The notes: generated from the sequence alone by a model not told the origin. Positions 34,430 to 48,000 are shown, counted from the first letter of the stretch. The stretch is DNA of 64,000 nt from Filobasidium wieringae (GCA_001600055.1 BCIV01000004.1:372001-436000), one strand, 5' to 3'. Numbers and translations are program-made.

Positions 34430-36914
34430 ATGACAGACAACGATAGACAGTCCCAAAGTCTGCCCTCTTCGCCTTCAGACGTCAAGCATCCTCTACCATC
34501 CATCCTATCAACTTCATCACAAACCCGAACGAATCGAACGGAAACGACAAGAGAGACGACCATCACTCAGAGCAGGAAGCTAAGATTCACCACTCTTACG
34601 GAACATGACGGGCATGAACATGATGAACACGGAAAGGTGCATAAGGATTGGGGAGGGAGGAGGAGTGATCCTGGAACGCCTAATATAAGCGAGACGTGAG
34701 CATCTTCGTTGGATCAACCATGAATGGATTCTGAAATGATCTCTCTCTCTCTCAGAGCTGCACAGATCCGGAGAACTATCTCGTTAGCTTCCTTAGATAC
34801 TCTTCTGTCTATCGCTCAGGATGATAACCAGAGGGAGCAGTTCTTAACTACCGTCAAGGAGACGGGGAAGAGCATGTTATGGAGGGACGAAAAGGAGGCT
34901 AGGAAGATGCCAAATGATGCCGAACGAGCTCTGGTTCTGGCTTTCAGAAGAGGTCTTCGTAAGCACACAACACCTATGTGGAAGCGTCGACTGTTTGGCT
35001 AATCTAGGGCAGTCGCGGGATAGGATCCTTCGTTTTGGCATATACCGTTAGAGCGGGTATAAACCTGTTGTTACTACTCATGCGGACATTCCGTAGGAGG
35101 TAAGCATCTTTGTTGGCTCAAGAGGAACCTCATTGACCTGTTTCCCTTTTCGTTTTAGAAAGCTGAAATGGGCCCTGTTGAGACATGCCATACTAGGAAA
35201 AGAACCATTCCGATTCGGAGCGATGATAGGTCCGTTCGTCCACCTTCCATCTTGATCACAGTTAGACGAATTCAACCGACTAAAACTCTTTCCATGAACC
35301 AGGAACGTTCACTTTCCTAAACACCCTCACGCTTCATCTCCTCCGACTAGCCCCATCTCTACGATACATGCGTTCGAAACTTCTCAGAAAGTTGGGTAAA
35401 GAGGGGGACGAAGAGGCCGGGTATTTCATTAGGCAAAGGGAGACGGGGGAGAGAAGGTGGCAAGCTGCTGTTGCTGGTGCTGTAGGGAGTCTGGGTCTGC
35501 TTTGGGAGGATAAGAGCAGAAGGGTTGGGGTCTCTCAACAGTCAGTTCATCTAATTGAATCGGATTTCGTACGCCATCGAATCACTGACCGCTTGCTTGG
35601 ATCTGGATGCGTAGGATGTTCGTCCGGGGCCTTCAAGCGAGCTATAATCAGGTCTCAGCTAAGACCGGGTATAAAGTTCCTTTTGGCTCGATGATCGTCT
35701 TCGGTCTATCATGCGGCCAGATCATGTTCGCTTTTCTCCTCAGTCCATCAACCATCCCTCCGGAATACAATTCTTGGTACGTTTTCTTTTGCTGTTGACC
35801 TGGTAGGAAGTTGGACGCTAATTAGAGAGGGACATAGGATTCAATCGGCTTCCCGGGTACAGAAGAGTGCAATCCAGGCCAATTATTCAGTCGTACGGGA
35901 CAACGCTGTCAATGTAGAAGCCCTAAAACAAGCTCTCAAACACAAGGTTAGTCTCTCATATGACGTCGTCTCCACGTCATTTGCCGATCACGTTTCGGTC
36001 GATTCAGAACGTCACCGCACTCAACGCTTCTACACTACGAGACTTGATCGAGACGGGGTCAAAGGGGTTCGTACCAGAGACCGTACCCTGCGCGGCGATC
36101 CATCCATGGATAGACTCTTGTCGCTACGTACTGGTCGAACGGTACTTTGACGTATTCGTGAGTTTCCTTTGTCACGCCCAACGACTAGTATGCTGATTCC
36201 GTGACGGTACGGTTCGATAGCGATTCATGTTACCGGTATACTCTGCTCTGCATTTCATCCCCATGCTAGTCCTTAGACGGAAACATTTCGCAAAAGATCC
36301 ATTCGGGTTGCTGAAGAAGGCCGCGATCGGGACGTTCCGAAGTAGCTCTTTCTTGTCCGTTTTCGTCATGATCTATCAAGGTCAGCCGTGCTCGGTCATC
36401 CGATTCGACTATTTGCGCTGACCAGCTTTTACTTGTAGGCCTGCTTTGTGCCCGTATTCAAACCCTTGAAGGCTTCTTCGGGGACTTGCCTAAAGGGATC
36501 CAAACGTTGCTCAAACGGAAAGAGGTCTACTGGTTGATCGGATTCTCGACTTGTTTGAGTCTGCTGGTAGAGGAATCGAAACGAAGAGCCGAGCTAGGCG
36601 AGTCTAAGAGTCGACTGGAGGTTACACTATGCTGACAGTCGAACCACTTCGTAGCGATGTACGTATTGCCGAAGGCTCTCGAATCAGCTTGGTCAACCGC
36701 CCGGAAGAGAGCATGGGTCCCGATCGTACCCTTCGGTGAATCGATTCTAGGTGCCGTCGCCATGGCCATGGTGATGGATGCGTACAAGGTGAGCAAGCAT
36801 ATGTGCTAACACTGGCTGGATTCGGGCTGAAAGATTCTCCCCATGTAGCATGAGCCTCAGGCACTCTCCAACTTGTTACGCAAGGTGATTTTCCAGCTAA
36901 TTGGCCCCTCATGA
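34430..36914 (+). CDS. TMEM135-like / PMP52-type membrane protein
   Basis: Fungal member of the transmembrane protein 135 group, which in animals is linked to mitochondria, peroxisomes and lipid handling. Seen: a soluble Ser/Thr-rich N terminus; hydrophobic segments around FGAMIGTFTFLNTLTLHLL, AVAGAVGSLGLLWED and PFGSMIVFGLSCGQIMFAFLL; the family-typical Cys/His block (VPCAAIHPWIDSCRYVLVERYFDVF followed across an intron by RFMLPVYSALHFIPMLVLRR); and SFLSVFVMIYQGLLCARIQ. The C terminus ends in LSNLLRKVIFQLIGPS. At least nine small exons with introns of 50-70 bp. The stop (36912-36914) is 81 bp from the stop of the convergent DPH1, so 3' UTRs very likely overlap. Confidence 0.85.
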
Positions 36915-36995
36915 ACCGTCACAAAAGTCTCCATTAAAGGGCGCATGGTATCTCCAGTTGTATATACAAAATCGCTAGCATTATCATCCATGATC

Positions 36996-38949
36996 TCATA
37001 TAGCTGAAACGTCGACTACTCGTTTCGGTCTGCCCATTCCATGTCGGGGAGTCCATGGTCCCAATGAGTCGTCCTGCAATCACCAGTGTCAGTCACGCAC
37101 GTGTACCTAGGTACAGGACAGCGACTCACCGAATAGAAGTCCATAGGGTATCCTCCTTCCCCTACAGAGGTCCCCAACGCATCATCCAACTTGAGCCCCT
37201 CCCAACCTTTGACTCGACCACTTGCAACGCTCGCCTCATAGGGACTCAACAGAGGTCGACTGAAGGCGTAACCCCAATCGATACTGAGTCGTGGACAAGA
37301 GGTCTGCACGAAGGTCGAGAGCTGACTCGAGGGGAGAAGATCCAACTTTAATGGCGATAGTTCGGAGAGCAAGAGGAGGTAAGGAGGCACTTCAGAAGCG
37401 GATTCGGATGTTTTTGGCAGGCCCGCTTTGATGGTCTGTACAGAAATACAGTCAGTCTAGCAGACTCGATCCCCGCATACGTCCGAGCTGGACTCACGCT
37501 CAATACGCTCAAGCTCCCTTGTCTACCGAGTGTACCTAGAACAACCGCATATCCCGCAGCTCCCGCGTTTCCCTCATAGACAGGTGCATCAGGTACCTGG
37601 TTTTCTGCGTCCTGGCTCAAGAGATTCTTTCGAGCCGTCTTGATGGCTTCCGCTCGCAAACCTCTCATCTCTTCATGTTCATACCCTTCTCGCGTAAATT
37701 TCTTGTCGTATGGATCATACCGGAAGGCGGGCACGGATGGGTTGGCGATCATTATGCTCTCTAGGTGGAATCGACCGTCTCCAACGTAGCTATCAAGACG
37801 AGCCGTGGTGGTATAAGTAAACAAGCTGGAGGAGAAAAATCGCATGGAAATTGACTTACATGAGTGCATCCACATCATCAGCTAATTTGGGCGCTGTACA
37901 GCCTAAAACTTCACCAGGGCTCAGAGGTTTCGCTTGAGGTACCACGATTTCATAGGCTCCTCTCCATACTCCGATTTCCTCTGCTTTCATTCTAAGTAAA
38001 GCAGCCTGACCCACTGTCTCTCCGTCCTTGACCTTTCCCTCTACTGCAGGTAGCGATTCCGCTAGAGAATCGGTGAGATGGCGTACTGCGGAGATGAATT
38101 GGATAGTCGATACGAGAGCTATCTTTGTCTTCTTCGCTTCCGATGCCGGGGCTGCTAAGCCTTCGATGCCAATCTCTACACGACCCTTTCCCTTATCGTT
38201 AGGATTGATCTCGCCCTGCCTCTCGAGGACTGAGGTTTGGAACGCTTCTTTATCAGATGGGAAGTTCCGTCGCACGCTCAAGGCGAGATGAAGTGGGTCG
38301 ATAGCGATTTCTACAAAGACGTATAGTGTCTTCAAGGTGGTTTGCGACACAGGGACTAATAGGAGTACAATTAGATCCAAGTGCGGTAAAGTTCTGGACA
38401 ACTACTTACTCAAACAACTATGGCCATAGTGTACGATCATTTCCGCTCCCATTTCCTTTGCAGTGAAGTCGTCGATACAGCATGCTCCATAGGTGACATC
38501 CGCAAGTAGCAGCGGTTCTAACGTCATTCCCTCCCATTTTCCCTCAGGTGTTTCCGGGTAAGTATATTCTTCCAAGATATCCGCAATGATCGGTCCGTAA
38601 ATCATCAATCCCTCAGGCATTTGTAGGGCAACACATTGAATCTTGTCTCGTCTAAGAGCATGAACGGTCTTGTGAATTTCGAAGGAGTAGTTTGAAGGTA
38701 GATCTATAGGATATTTCTGAGTCAATCATCAAGGTTCATAGGTCTTCTTACGATTTTATGCCTACCTGCTATCGCAGCATTCAACGCTTTGTCATTCAGG
38801 ATATCCTCGGGTATACTGTTGACAACCCTTCTTGCAGGTGCAGTCTTGCCTCTAGCAGGTCTGGTAGAAGAGCCGACATATCGACGTTTCGGCTTGACAG
38901 GTGTCTGTTCCGAGGGAGCAATGGTAGCAGGAGGTACAGGATCGGACAT
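36996..38949 (-). CDS. DPH1: Diphthamide synthesis radical-type enzyme subunit Dph1
   Basis: Subunit of the [4Fe-4S] Dph1-Dph2 complex that transfers the 3-amino-3-carboxypropyl group from SAM to the eEF2 histidine, first step of diphthamide synthesis. All three cluster cysteines are in recognisable contexts: [25 protein letters not shown] and [14 protein letters not shown]. Also [26 protein letters not shown], and a C-terminal [23 protein letters not shown] joined across an intron. Start ATG 38949 ([15 protein letters not shown]) is preferred over in-frame upstream ATG codons because the sequence before it lacks similarity. Length and order match Dph1 rather than Dph2. Convergent with the TMEM135-like gene. 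Confidence 0.96.
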
Positions 38950-39338
38950 TCTGGTGAGGAAACTTGGCCAAACAACGAAACGATCTTGAGCATGTTCGAG
39001 ACGATCAAGATCATGATTTCTGAAATTCAAGTGGAGGTCGTCCAAAGAATTTGCTTCCGCTACGTTCTTGCCGGCTGAAACCGCGAGGTCATTATTGGTC
39101 ATGCTCAATGTAGGCAGGTCACCTCGGCTGAGTCTGACATCCATGCGATAGATGATTGCTTTATTAAGCGTGTGCTACAATACAGGTACTGGCGTAAGAA
39201 GGGAGAAAGGTCGTATTGCGAGATGCAAGGTCGTGACACGAGCAGTGAGAGGTAAGTGCCCGTAAACAGTAACAGAAAGACCGAAAAGGAGAAGTTCGAG
39301 ACATTTCAAACCAGAGATAGAAAATTAGGGATCGTCAA
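38950..39338. other. Intergenic DUF2433/RRM gene - DPH1
   Basis: About 390 bp between two leftward genes; it should hold the DPH1 promoter. No gene supported. Confidence 0.55.
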
Positions 39339-42309
39339 TCAGGAAGCAGGAGCGGCGGGCCGGTTGAATCCTGGTCGGAAGCTACCCCGAGTGTTGAAAC
39401 CACCAGTCCTGCTACCTCGAGGGAACCCTCCGCGACCTCGGTACGAGCCTGGTGCAGGAGGGTTCGAGATTTCAACCTTGATGTTGGCGCCATTGAGTTC
39501 CTGTTATCCACGAATGTGAGTCAGGATGGCCTAAACCGTTCCAAAAGAAGTACGGCAACTCACGTCTTTATGCTTGTTAAGGGCGACCTGGAGATCCTCG
39601 TCGTTACCAAACTCCACATAGGCAAAATGCTTAGGCTGACTGGCAGCGTCAAGGGGAATCTTGATGCGAGTGATCTGGGACGGGATGCAATCAGTAACAG
39701 TCATTGTGATTCATATGTGTTCAACTCACCTTCGCGCGGATCTCTTCGTCCCAGATGCTCTTCAACAAGTCTTGCGTGATATCGGCAGGCAGGTTCTTCA
39801 GGTACAAAGTATGGGGGTTGAGAGGTGGCCTGGCGGGTCGGTCTCCATTGATCCTCGTCAAACCATCCTCTCCTTCAGCCTTCTTCTCACTACCGGCACC
39901 CTCCTTCACTTCAGGGGCATTCTCTTTGTCGCTTTCTTGCTTAGCGCCTTCAGGCTTGGAGTTGTGTTCCTTCCTGGCTGCTGGCGATCTGGCAGCCTCA
40001 GGGACATCCTTCTCTCTAGGGTTCTTTCCACGAGGCTTCTTGGCGAGTCGATCGCCAGCATCAGTCCCATTGTTCTTGTTCCAAGGGCTCTCCTTGACTT
40101 CTGGCTTCTCGAATCGGTTGGAAGTTTTTCGTTCAGGTCGAGCAGCAGATTGAGGGGGTTGACCGGTAGAGGCAGGCTGGATAGGGGAAGCTGCGGCGGG
40201 CTCCGCAGCTTTGGCCGGAACAGCAGATGCCGGTTTCTCTTGAGCGGGAGTCGCAGCAGTTGGTCCAACGTTGACAACAGGGGCAGTAGCGGTGGCGGCT
40301 GGTGTTGGAGAACCAGAGGTAGCTTGAGGAGTAGTGACCTTGGTTTCAGCTGGAGTGTTCTTTCGGTTCTGAGCGATCGGCCGGGTAATCTGAGCGGGAG
40401 CTGTGGGAACAGAAGGCTTATGAACGCTGGAAGCTGGTGTCGAGGAGTTGGCAGTTTGGGTAGAGGCCTGTGCGTCTACAGCACGGCCGGCCTTCTGGTA
40501 TCGCCGGTAACCAAAGTTGAGACCTGATATACGTGTCAGATGAGCATGAAAATCACCCGGTACTAGGGGAGGGACGGCTATTTACCTTGACTGTAGGTCT
40601 CGGATGATACCCGACCATCCTTGACGGTTAGTACCATATGGCCGTAAGCAGCCTCACTAAGGAGACAAGGTCTTTAGAATTCGACATCAGCACGAGCGAA
40701 GTAAGCGAGCTTACGACAACGACCAGTTCCAGCAGTTTTTCCAAAAAGCATCCTCCTCATCCCCTTTCATTGCGGGGACCTTCTGTGCGACCTGGACGGC
40801 CTTCTGCAAGAACTCCTTCTGATCGGCACTGGATGAAGCATGTTCGGGATGAGTATGCACGTCGATTTGACCAAATCACAGCAATGCTCCACTCACGCAA
40901 TCGAGTTGTCTAGCTGAACCTTGGCCGACTCGTAAACGTCCATGAAAGCGTTCTTGCTCTTCAACAACTTTGCTCTAAAGCTCTCTCCATCCGTTTGGAC
41001 TCCAAATTCGTTGAATGCTCCGATGAAACGGACTGTCGCGATAGCAATTTGAGCGAACTTTCGAACAGACTTAGATGAGATGTATACTTACAATGCAAGG
41101 ATCCAGAGACGGTCAAGTCCGCCTTTAGTACCATCGATAGCTGAGCCAGAAGACCATCTCTTCCAAGTGCGCCGTGAGTGACTAGCAGTCGGGTTTCTGT
41201 TGGGTCGTATACCTGTGGCATGTCTTAGCGGTCGTCTACGCCAGAGCTCGGAAACGACTAGATCTCACTCGTTCAGCCGTGTCCACCAGTTCCCCTATTT
41301 GCAACGCGGTCGCCCAGACAGTCCCGCTTCCTCCAGCAATGGTAGCCGTTCCTTCACCTATAGCAATAGCGGTGTCAGCGCCTGCTAGAAGAACAAAATT
41401 TAGCTGAATCAATTTACCATTATCGACTAAGAGTCAGATTAGGGGTAATGCGTTAGTCTTTCATAACCACGCCAATCATGCCATTCTGACTTACAGATCT
41501 TGTGCATCATAACCCCACCTCCCAGCCCAAACAATCGTAATTTGATTCCGCCGATCTCTAAAGACCTAGTCAACGCTTCGTCCAAAATCATCAGGTTGTT
41601 GACCTCGTATTCGCCTGTCCTGAACTTTTCCAAGACCCGGACGTCCTCTACAGGTCCGTAAACAGTGTATACTGGCACAGAAAGCTTGATGTCCCCGTTC
41701 AAAAGTTGACCTAGCTGAGAAAGCGCGAATGAGGTTGGTTTGGAAGGTTCTGGATCGAGCATTTTGAAGAGTTCTGGTCCATGAGGGAGCTGCAGGAATT
41801 TAGGTCGTGCAGAGGTTTCGAGTAGGGGAGTGTAGGAGAGAATGTGACGAAGGATTCTAAATAGGGATGGTAGTTAGCAGTTGCGATAGCAAGGGGTCGT
41901 GATGCATCGCGTATCCAGTCCGTAGATTTCAATCGCGGACAGAACCAGGAGCCGACAAGCTCGCGAAGAGGAACACTAGGTACTAGGTGCTGTCACTAGT
42001 CTGTAACTAACTGCCATACCGTCTCTTCATGCTCTCCCCCGTATGTATACGATCACAAGCCCGCCTCGATCGAAGGCTCAATTCGACTCACCTGGGTGCC
42101 ATCCTTCCCGGACTACCTCCATCCAAGAACCCGAAATCTCCCGTATGAATCACCGCCACAGCATTAGCATCCTTGACCATCTGATTGAGCTTGTTAAAGT
42201 CTCCCCTGATATCCGAGATGCAGAGGATACGTCCGGTACCGCCGTTGATTATGGACGCCATAGGGGTGGAAGCGTTATCGAGATTAGTCTCGGAGGGTTT
42301 GGTCGTCAT
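39339..42309 (-). CDS. DUF2433 phosphoesterase-like protein fused to an RRM and RG-rich tail
   Basis: N-terminal region resembles the fungal DUF2433 family, which has a calcineurin-like phosphoesterase fold: ILCISDIRGDFNKLNQM, AVIHTGDFGFLDGG, IKLRLFGLGGGVMMHKI, RLLVTHGALGRDGLLAQL. The first metal motif reads DIRG where active enzymes have DxHG, so activity is doubtful. Then come FRFIGAFNEFGV and a middle block (DEEDAFWKNCWNWSLSEAAYGHMVLTV), a long Ala/Pro/Lys linker (about 39,830-40,480), one RRM (HTLYLKNLPADITQDLLKSIW ... KHFAYVEFGNDEDLQVAL), and an RG/FG-rich end (YRGRGGFPRGSRTGGF). Exon junctions checked through the boundary are in phase, so this is one protein. Start ATG 42309; upstream in-frame ATGs look untranslated. 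Role probably in RNA biology; inference. Confidence 0.85.
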
Positions 42310-42718
42310 CTTTGCGGTTTGGATTTGATCGTAAAAGAGAAGATGTTTCGGAGTTGCTGTTCGATCGGATGAGCTATAGCTTGACAGGATCAGGTAGAGG
42401 TTGAAGTGATCAGAGTTCGATGATGACGAGTCGAGAAGGCCTAAGGACGTTCTACCTTCTAGGTGAGCGTACATTCCACAACGAGCGGTATGACGACGCG
42501 TGGGAAAGCGACGCCCCTCGATCACTCTCAGCTCAGTCCCGTCGATTCAGTTCATCGCATCGCATGTAGATCAGATATGCGTAAAAAACCCCATCTCAAA
42601 GAAAAGATTACAAGATACCCATCATCAACCGTCATTATCTATGCTCAGCTAACCATTTACTGCTTGTCTATGAATGGTCAGACCGTTGTTCCCCGATCAG
42701 CAAGATATTCCGTTATAA
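42310..42718. other. Intergenic PDB1 - DUF2433/RRM gene
   Basis: 409 bp, promoter of the DUF2433/RRM gene and 3' end of PDB1. No gene seen. Confidence 0.55.
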
Positions 42719-44627
42719 TTACCAATCCGCGAACTTACAAAGGTGACGCCTGAGGGTCTTGACGATCAAGGGGGTATCGGGGAAAGCCATACCCTCGAGG
42801 GATTCAGCGTACTAACAGACGACATCGATCATTGAACGGTCAGTCTCTAATAACGTGGAAGGCGATATGTTGCACGCTGGACGTACAGGAGTAGGAACAT
42901 CAGCTCCAGTGATTCTCTCGGGGGGAGCATCGAGGTAATCGAAGGCGGACGATTCACAGATCTGAGCAAGGATCTCGGAACCGACACCGAAAGCTTTGAA
43001 AACGCGCACACGTCTTATCAGCTCTATCGCGCCTCGCCCTATGAAAACCGCGCGGACTCACCAGGGAATCCTCCCTCGACGGTAACCAGGTGGTTAGTCT
43101 TCTTGACACTCGTGATGATAGTCTCAATATCCAAAGGCCTGATCGACCTCAAGTTGACGACCTCGACCTTGATCCCATCCTCCTTCTCCAAAATCTCAGC
43201 AGCCTCAAGAGAGTGAGTGACCATCTTGGAGTGAGCTACGACGGTCAAGTCGGTTCCCTCCTTCTCGACCTTTGCCTTTCCGATAGGGAGGATGAAGTCC
43301 TCGGAGAGTTCCTCGGCGGTCATGGGGAATGAAACACCGTACAAAAGCTCGTTCTCGAGGAAACAAACGGGGTTGGGGTCACGGATAGCGGCCTACGCGA
43401 CGACGCAATGATCATCAACATCAATATCCCTTTACCAAAATCGGACCACTCACCTTCAACAAACCCCTACAATCCGCAGCGCTCCAAGGACTGATGACCT
43501 TCAAACCAGGAACACTTCCGTACCAAGCGGCGTAATCCTGACTGTGCTGAGCACCGACACCGGCGGCGGCACCGTTAGGACCACGGAAGACGACGGGACA
43601 AGGGACGTTTCCTCCCGACATGTAGTAGGTCTTTCCTCCAGAGTTGACGATCTGGTCGATAGCCTGCATGGCAAAGTTCCAGGTCACTGTGAGAATGTGA
43701 AGTTGATCAAGCATCAGTCTCAGGATCGTAACCTTTTTGTATTAAGGGCAAACACGTACTGAACTCGCACACTGGTCGCAATCCAGCCAAAGCGGCACCG
43801 ACGGCCAATCCAGCGAATCCAGACTCGGTGATAGGGGTCTACTCCACGAGAGCAATGAACAAAGCGTTAGAGTACTTGTAAATGCGTGATTATAGATGAG
43901 TAGAACTCACGTCGATGACACGGTCTTCACCGAATCGGTCGAGCAACCCCTTGGTAACCTGTGAGCATTAAAATTGTCAGTAAATATGCGAGAGAATGGG
44001 TTATACGATGTATGAGATGTGGGGTATTGTAGATAAGGAATGGGATTAAGAACCTAATCAGACAGAGAATCCCTTGTTTTCACTCGTCAGATCTCCCGTA
44101 ATCCATTAAGTCCCATCGCAGTTGTCCACACGGACGATAAAGTGCACGTTTGTCGACCGAACCCAGCTCCATAATACGAAATGTGCGCAACAACTGACTG
44201 ACCTTGTAAGCACCGTTGTACCTAGCGACTTCCTCTCCGATGACGAAAACGTTCTTGTCCCTGTCCATCTCCTCTGCCATTGCCGAGTTGAGAGCATCAC
44301 GGACGGTCTGAGGATAGGCGAATCAGATGGATATGAGAAAGGGTAAGAAGGAATGATCGATAAGGGAAGAATGAAGGATGAAAGACGATCAGCTGTTTAG
44401 TTTTCGATCACCTGGCGGATGAAACACGGTGATGAACTGACCATCATCTGAGGACCAGATTCAGCACTAGCCATCCTCTTCTGTCCTCCTACCAACATCG
44501 AGGGAGCAGAAGACCTAGCGGTCCTGGCGATCGCGGAGGAAGCGAGCGCATTCCGGGAAGTTTTGAGCGCCAAGGGGTTGGCGGTGAGGGTGGAAGCTAG
44601 ACGAGAGATGGAGGATCGGGCAGCCAT
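42719..44627 (-). CDS. PDB1: Pyruvate dehydrogenase E1 beta subunit
   Basis: Beta subunit of the E1 component of the mitochondrial pyruvate dehydrogenase complex; with E1 alpha it binds thiamine diphosphate and decarboxylates pyruvate. Seen: Ser/Ala/Arg-rich mitochondrial targeting N terminus ([12 protein letters not shown]), [114 protein letters not shown] and the C-terminal transketolase domain, ending [10 protein letters not shown]. All are typical family blocks. Several short canonical introns interrupt the gene. Confidence 0.97.
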
Positions 44628-45017
44628 TTTAGGAGAAGTGAGGGTGGGATTGGAAACGGAGAGGATGGGATGGCAGGGAACGGTGAGGTAGAGATGGGTG
44701 GTTTGGTATGGATATTGTGATGTGGTTCGGTGCTTCCCCCAATTCCTCTCGACGGCGCGGAAGGCGGAAGATGAGCAGCAAGGTAGGCGAAGAGTCTAAG
44801 CTCATGCGAGATCCTGAAAGCGACGTGTATCCAGAGCGGTAGTGGTCGTCTATGAGTCACGTGATTGAAGCGAGTATCCGCTTGTTGTTCGAGTAGAAGA
44901 TGATTCAACAGTTTGAAACAACATCATCACATTCAACAATCGCACTCGCAACTGATACCACAACCAGCAACATCTCCTACAGCGACACAGTATCCTTCTT
45001 CCCGGTGCTTGTTCACC
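44628..45017. promoter_or_regulatory. Divergent intergenic region PDB1 / Ser-Thr-rich gene
   Basis: 390 bp separating two divergent start codons. It must hold both promoters; an in-frame ATG at 44913 could extend the rightward gene into it. Confidence 0.5.
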
Positions 45018-48000
45018 ATGGATCAAGCACACAGCCATCCTCCTCTGGCAAGCGAACTTCCGGCGTCTCCAGCCCGAACCGTCCTGACCTCCTTGGGCAC
45101 ATCGTCTCGTCTCAATGAGCCCATCAACAACAACAACAACAACATTAGGAATTTCTCGATTTCCGAACCTTCTCCCGCTAAACTCTCTCCTAACAAGTAC
45201 TGGTTGAAAGCTATGACGGTCCCTCTGCCTCCCAGTCCTATGCCCGTGAAGAAGAATAAGATGGGGCCTTTAGGTGGAAGTCGGCTGAAGGAGGACTGTT
45301 CGATCGTTTCTTCGATCGAAGTTATCAGAGATGAGAACGAGCTCCCTTCTGGTCTGCCGACGAAGACATCAGCTTATATGTCACGTCAGATGTCGGAACT
45401 TACGATGATCACTTCACCTACAACGGATCAATCGATCTATCATGCGCAACCTCAACAACTCGATCCTGAATTCGATTTGCTCAATGATGGACCGGACGAA
45501 TCCTTCATGCGACTCAAACAAAGAGGAGGTAGCGTTTCTCCGGAACCCAAGTTGGAATGTAAGGAGGCTGGAAAGCCGATCTTCACCTTGAATCAACAAC
45601 CTAAAGAAACCCAATTCGTAAAAACTATCCCCTCAATCCCCCTCATATCGACAATCCACCCAACACCTCCTGTCATCTCAACACAACCTCAAATTACTCC
45701 CCGACCTAAATCCCGGGCTCAAACGCCTTCTCGATTCTTGGCGAACAAATCGATAATAGAGCATACCCGGATGGACGAGAGTGTGGGAAACGTATCCACC
45801 ATCCTGCCCGATACACCGGCTATAAGGAGGCATGCTTATCTTTTGGGAGCGGAACATGATTTACTCAGGACTCCTTCGCTCTTGGACCCCGTTAAGGACG
45901 TCAACGTTGCGGAAGACTCGTTTGAGTTCGTGAAGAAGGGGGATGAGAGCATCGTGATCCCGTCTACCATCACTAGGAAGAAAACACCGTTTGTTTCCCG
46001 GAAAGATGAAACTGCTTTAGGGGACGTGACAACTAGAATAGCTCTGATGGGGGATGAAAGTGATCTGGGGGAAGGGATGGCGGAAGCGCTTGGGAAGGTC
46101 GAGATGACTATGATCGGGGATGAAACTCAGTTGGAGATCAGGCAGGAGACGAACGAGGTGAAGATGGATAACACAAAAGATGAAAAGCCGGACGTTCGAT
46201 CGGTTGATCCGGCTCCCGTTACGACGCTTGCGCCTCCAGCGGGGGAAATGACGATGTACGAAACCCTCGATTTGAAAACGGCTCTGAAGCGGACATCTAT
46301 CATGCCAAAAGACATCTACTCCGTGGGGAAGGACGGAGTTGCTGTACCTCGATCGGGGAAACTCAAGGCCACCTTGGCAAGGGGTTTGTTCAAGGAAGAC
46401 GATGGTTTCATGGGGGATTTGATGAAGGAAGATAACCCGTTTATTGCCACTTTGGAAGAAAAGGAGAGGGCTTCTCATAGGAACAGGTAAGAATTTCTCT
46501 TCCACATTCACGACGAGGCAGCGATTGACGGTTGACCTTTATCAGGAGCGAACATCAACCTAAATTTTATACTTCGCCCGTCAAGCAGAGTGTCCGCGGT
46601 CATTCGTGCGGGATGAGTAGCGGGCAATCCTTAAGGGACATGTTCGCTCCTCAACCTTCTACTGCGCTTCCATGTGCACGCAAAGAATTCGTTCCTAAAG
46701 AAAATGAAGTCGAGCTAGAGTTAAGAAGGTTGGAGGAGAACAACAAAGGGGATAGATCGAGATTGCAATTCGCATTGGACCTTTCTGAAGAAGGACTGGC
46801 GCGTGTTCACAAGCAGTCCGCTTCTGATGAAGCTTCCCGAAGGAAAATGAAGGTTTGGGAGGACGCGAAGAGATGGGGATTCGTGTTGGATAACATGGTT
46901 TGGATGAAGAAGATGCAGCAAGATGGGTTATTGGCTGAAGATAAGCTTGTCCAAGTTTTGAGAATGTAAGCGTTGCAGATCGGAGTCGAAGTAAAGTAAT
47001 GGCTAATGCCTTTCCTGCCGCAGCATATATGAACAGGCGCCGGATGAGCCAATAGCTCCAACCAGAGCTCCGACCACTCCTACTTTCGTCAAGGATGCCA
47101 AACGACTATTTCCAGCTCAAAACACTTCTCCCCGGACCGTTCGCGGTCATCGACGTTCAGCCACGATGGATGCTACTCAAGTTGGAATGGTTGGACCTTC
47201 AGGGACCCGGATTACTGGAAGTACTCAACCGGCTATGACGACTGGTCTAGGGCATAAGAGGACTAGTAGTATCGATGCTAGCAGGCGTGAGTGAATCTTC
47301 TCTGTTCGATATCCAAGAGACGAAATCTGACGGTGATTTCTGCTTGTAGTAAGGGGTTCTGGATCGCCTCCTCTACCAATGAGAGCCCGACCCACAACCA
47401 AGCCTCTCAATACCGAACGAGGGTCGATCGATCCTCGTCGACCTTTGGCCAATGGATCCAGCCGTATGTAGCCTACTTTTCAGAATCGCTTGATAGCTAC
47501 AACCTAACTTCATCTCGTCTTCGTATAGGCCCAAGCGAGATTTCAAGAACCAGTTCCACTTCTACCCAAAGACCAACCACAAGCCGTACAAATTCCTCGG
47601 CCACGATAACATCTACCTTGCCAGCCACACGAACCCGAACAGCCTCTCGCTTGACACAGACCACCGCTACGGCAACGACATCCAGTACCACCGCTTCAGC
47701 CCTTAACCGTTCCCGAACTCGAACATCTGGAACTAACCCTGATCAAGTATTGGCTGCTATGGGTATCCGTGATCCTTCCCGCACAACTGCCGCCCGGAGC
47801 AGTAGCACAGCTCCTACAGCACTGTCAGGAAGGACAAGCGTTACTGCCATTCCTGCAGCTAGAAGCTCCACCCTTGCTTCTTCCATTATGACTGGCAGGA
47901 CTTCTACTAGCTCTACCCTCACCGCGGCAAGAACTAGGATGACTCAGCCATCTACTTCTGGACTGACCAGCCGAGTAACTCGCTTGACTACCACCAATAC

